Below the pieces are notes generated by a model that saw only the letters and a list, made by a program, of their open reading frames with translations, was not told where the DNA came from and ran no database searches. A DNA stretch of 6,450 bases from Rickettsiales bacterium (GTDB lineage Bacteria > Pseudomonadota > Alphaproteobacteria > Rickettsiales > UBA1997). Every line of letters begins with the position of its first letter. Position 1 is the stretch's first letter. Below are positions 5,856 through 6,450 of the stretch, one piece after another. The stretch lies in contig CANGQE010000081.1 in assembly GCA_947455845.1 (NCBI GenBank), positions 1 through 6,450 of the forward strand. Direction: 5' to 3'. The position numbers were made by a program, and so were the translations under genes.

Positions 5856-6450
5856 ATGCACACAAAACCAGAATTAAAAATAATCGCCGACCACTTACGC
5901 TCTTCCTGCTTCCTAATCGCCGACGGCATTCTACCCAGCAATGAAGGACGCGGTTACGTCCTTCGCCGCATCATGCGCCGTGCCATGCGCCAGATTCACA
6001 AGCTGGGAGCCAAACAAGCCACAATGTACAAATTAGTCGACAGCCTCATCAAAGAAATGGGCGCCGCTTACCCAGAACTGGCAAGAGCTCGCGACACCAT
6101 CATTGACTCCCTAAAAAACGAAGAAGAAAAATTCCGCGAGACTTTGGAGAAAGGTTTAAAAATTTTGGAAGAAGAAATTTCTAAATCTAAAGGTCAAAAA
6201 TTCTCCGGCGCAATCGCCTTCAAACTTTACGACACTTACGGCTTTCCGCTTGATTTAACTCAAGACATTCTAAAAGAAAAAAACCTTGAAGTTGATGTTG
6301 AAGAATTCAACCGCGAAATGGAAATTCAGCGTAATCGTGGTAAAGAAAACTGGAGCGGATCAGGTGAGTTGAAAGATGACGACGTCTATTTTGGCCTTAA
6401 AAAAATCCACGGCGACACTCCGTTCCTAGGATATGAAACCATTAGCATTA
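5856..6450 (+). CDS. alaS: Alanyl-tRNA synthetase lacking the catalytic core; starts mid-protein, runs off right edge
   Basis: The 198 visible codons match the tRNA-recognition part of AlaRS: IIADHLRSSCFLIADG (9-24), the hallmark PSNEGRGYVLRR (27-38), then IMRRAMRQIHKLGAK, and LYDTYGFPLDLT beginning near residue 124. In E. coli AlaRS the IADHIRSCAFLIADG segment lies roughly 275 residues from the N-terminus, just after motifs 1-3 of the class II core. Those motifs are absent here: the preceding sequence is the complete RNase J gene, a palindrome, and an in-frame TAA at 5832-5834. ATG 5856 is the first in-frame start, with no Shine-Dalgarno. The frame has no stops and its conserved residues look well kept, so it is not an old decaying pseudogene. 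It may be the second subunit of a split AlaRS, a recent truncation, or an assembly junction. The editing and C-Ala domains would lie beyond the window. Family assignment is firm; functional state is uncertain. Confidence 0.93.
   Translation, partial: MHTKPELKIIADHLRSSCFLIADGILPSNEGRGYVLRRIMRRAMRQIHKLGAKQATMYKLVDSLIKEMGAAYPELARARDTIIDSLKNEEEKFRETLEKGLKILEEEISKSKGQKFSGAIAFKLYDTYGFPLDLTQDILKEKNLEVDVEEFNREMEIQRNRGKENWSGSGELKDDDVYFGLKKIHGDTPFLGYETISI

Overview
The window reads as chromosomal DNA of an AT-rich alphaproteobacterium, most likely an intracellular lineage of the Rickettsiales/Holosporales kind. Four points suggest this. The aspartyl-tRNA synthetase opens with MHKYRTHNC and carries the RDHG and EFYQLDMEMSFVTQEDVF signatures I associate with alphaproteobacteria and Rickettsia. 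The aspartate aminotransferase is of the alphaproteobacterial AatA type. A type III pantothenate kinase gene (coaX) lies directly before an RNase J gene, which is a familiar alphaproteobacterial pairing. There is also a VirB3-like type IV secretion protein of the Rickettsiales style. This placement rests on remembered family features, not on a search.

Layout. On the minus strand, positions 1-1077 hold the N-terminal 359 codons of aspS, which runs off the left edge, and 1270-1566 hold a small virB3. On the plus strand come aatA (1743-2945), coaX (3046-3834), the RNase J gene (3964-5706), and from 5856 to the right edge a reading frame that is unmistakably alaS but starts in the middle of the protein. 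The virB3/aatA gap (1567-1742) is the divergent point and holds two overlapping promoter candidates. No tRNA, rRNA, CRISPR array or transposase gene is visible.

Most of the genes are housekeeping: charging of Asp (and probably Asn) and Ala tRNAs, aspartate/prephenate transamination, the first step of CoA synthesis, and mRNA/rRNA processing. VirB3 is the only secretion-related gene and has no vir neighbour here.

Two things stand out. First, every one of the five gaps between genes contains a long inverted repeat, from three unrelated families: a 41-bp perfect GC-rich palindrome between aspS and virB3, imperfect AT-rich inverted repeats on both sides of aatA, and two palindromes built on ATCCTGAA-ACAAG-TTCAGGAT around the RNase J gene. 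Second, alaS lacks its whole class II catalytic core. An in-frame stop lies just before its ATG and a palindrome 44 nt upstream, so it is either a split AlaRS (separate catalytic subunit elsewhere), a truncated gene, or a junction made by repeat recombination or misassembly. None of the six genes has a recognisable Shine-Dalgarno sequence.
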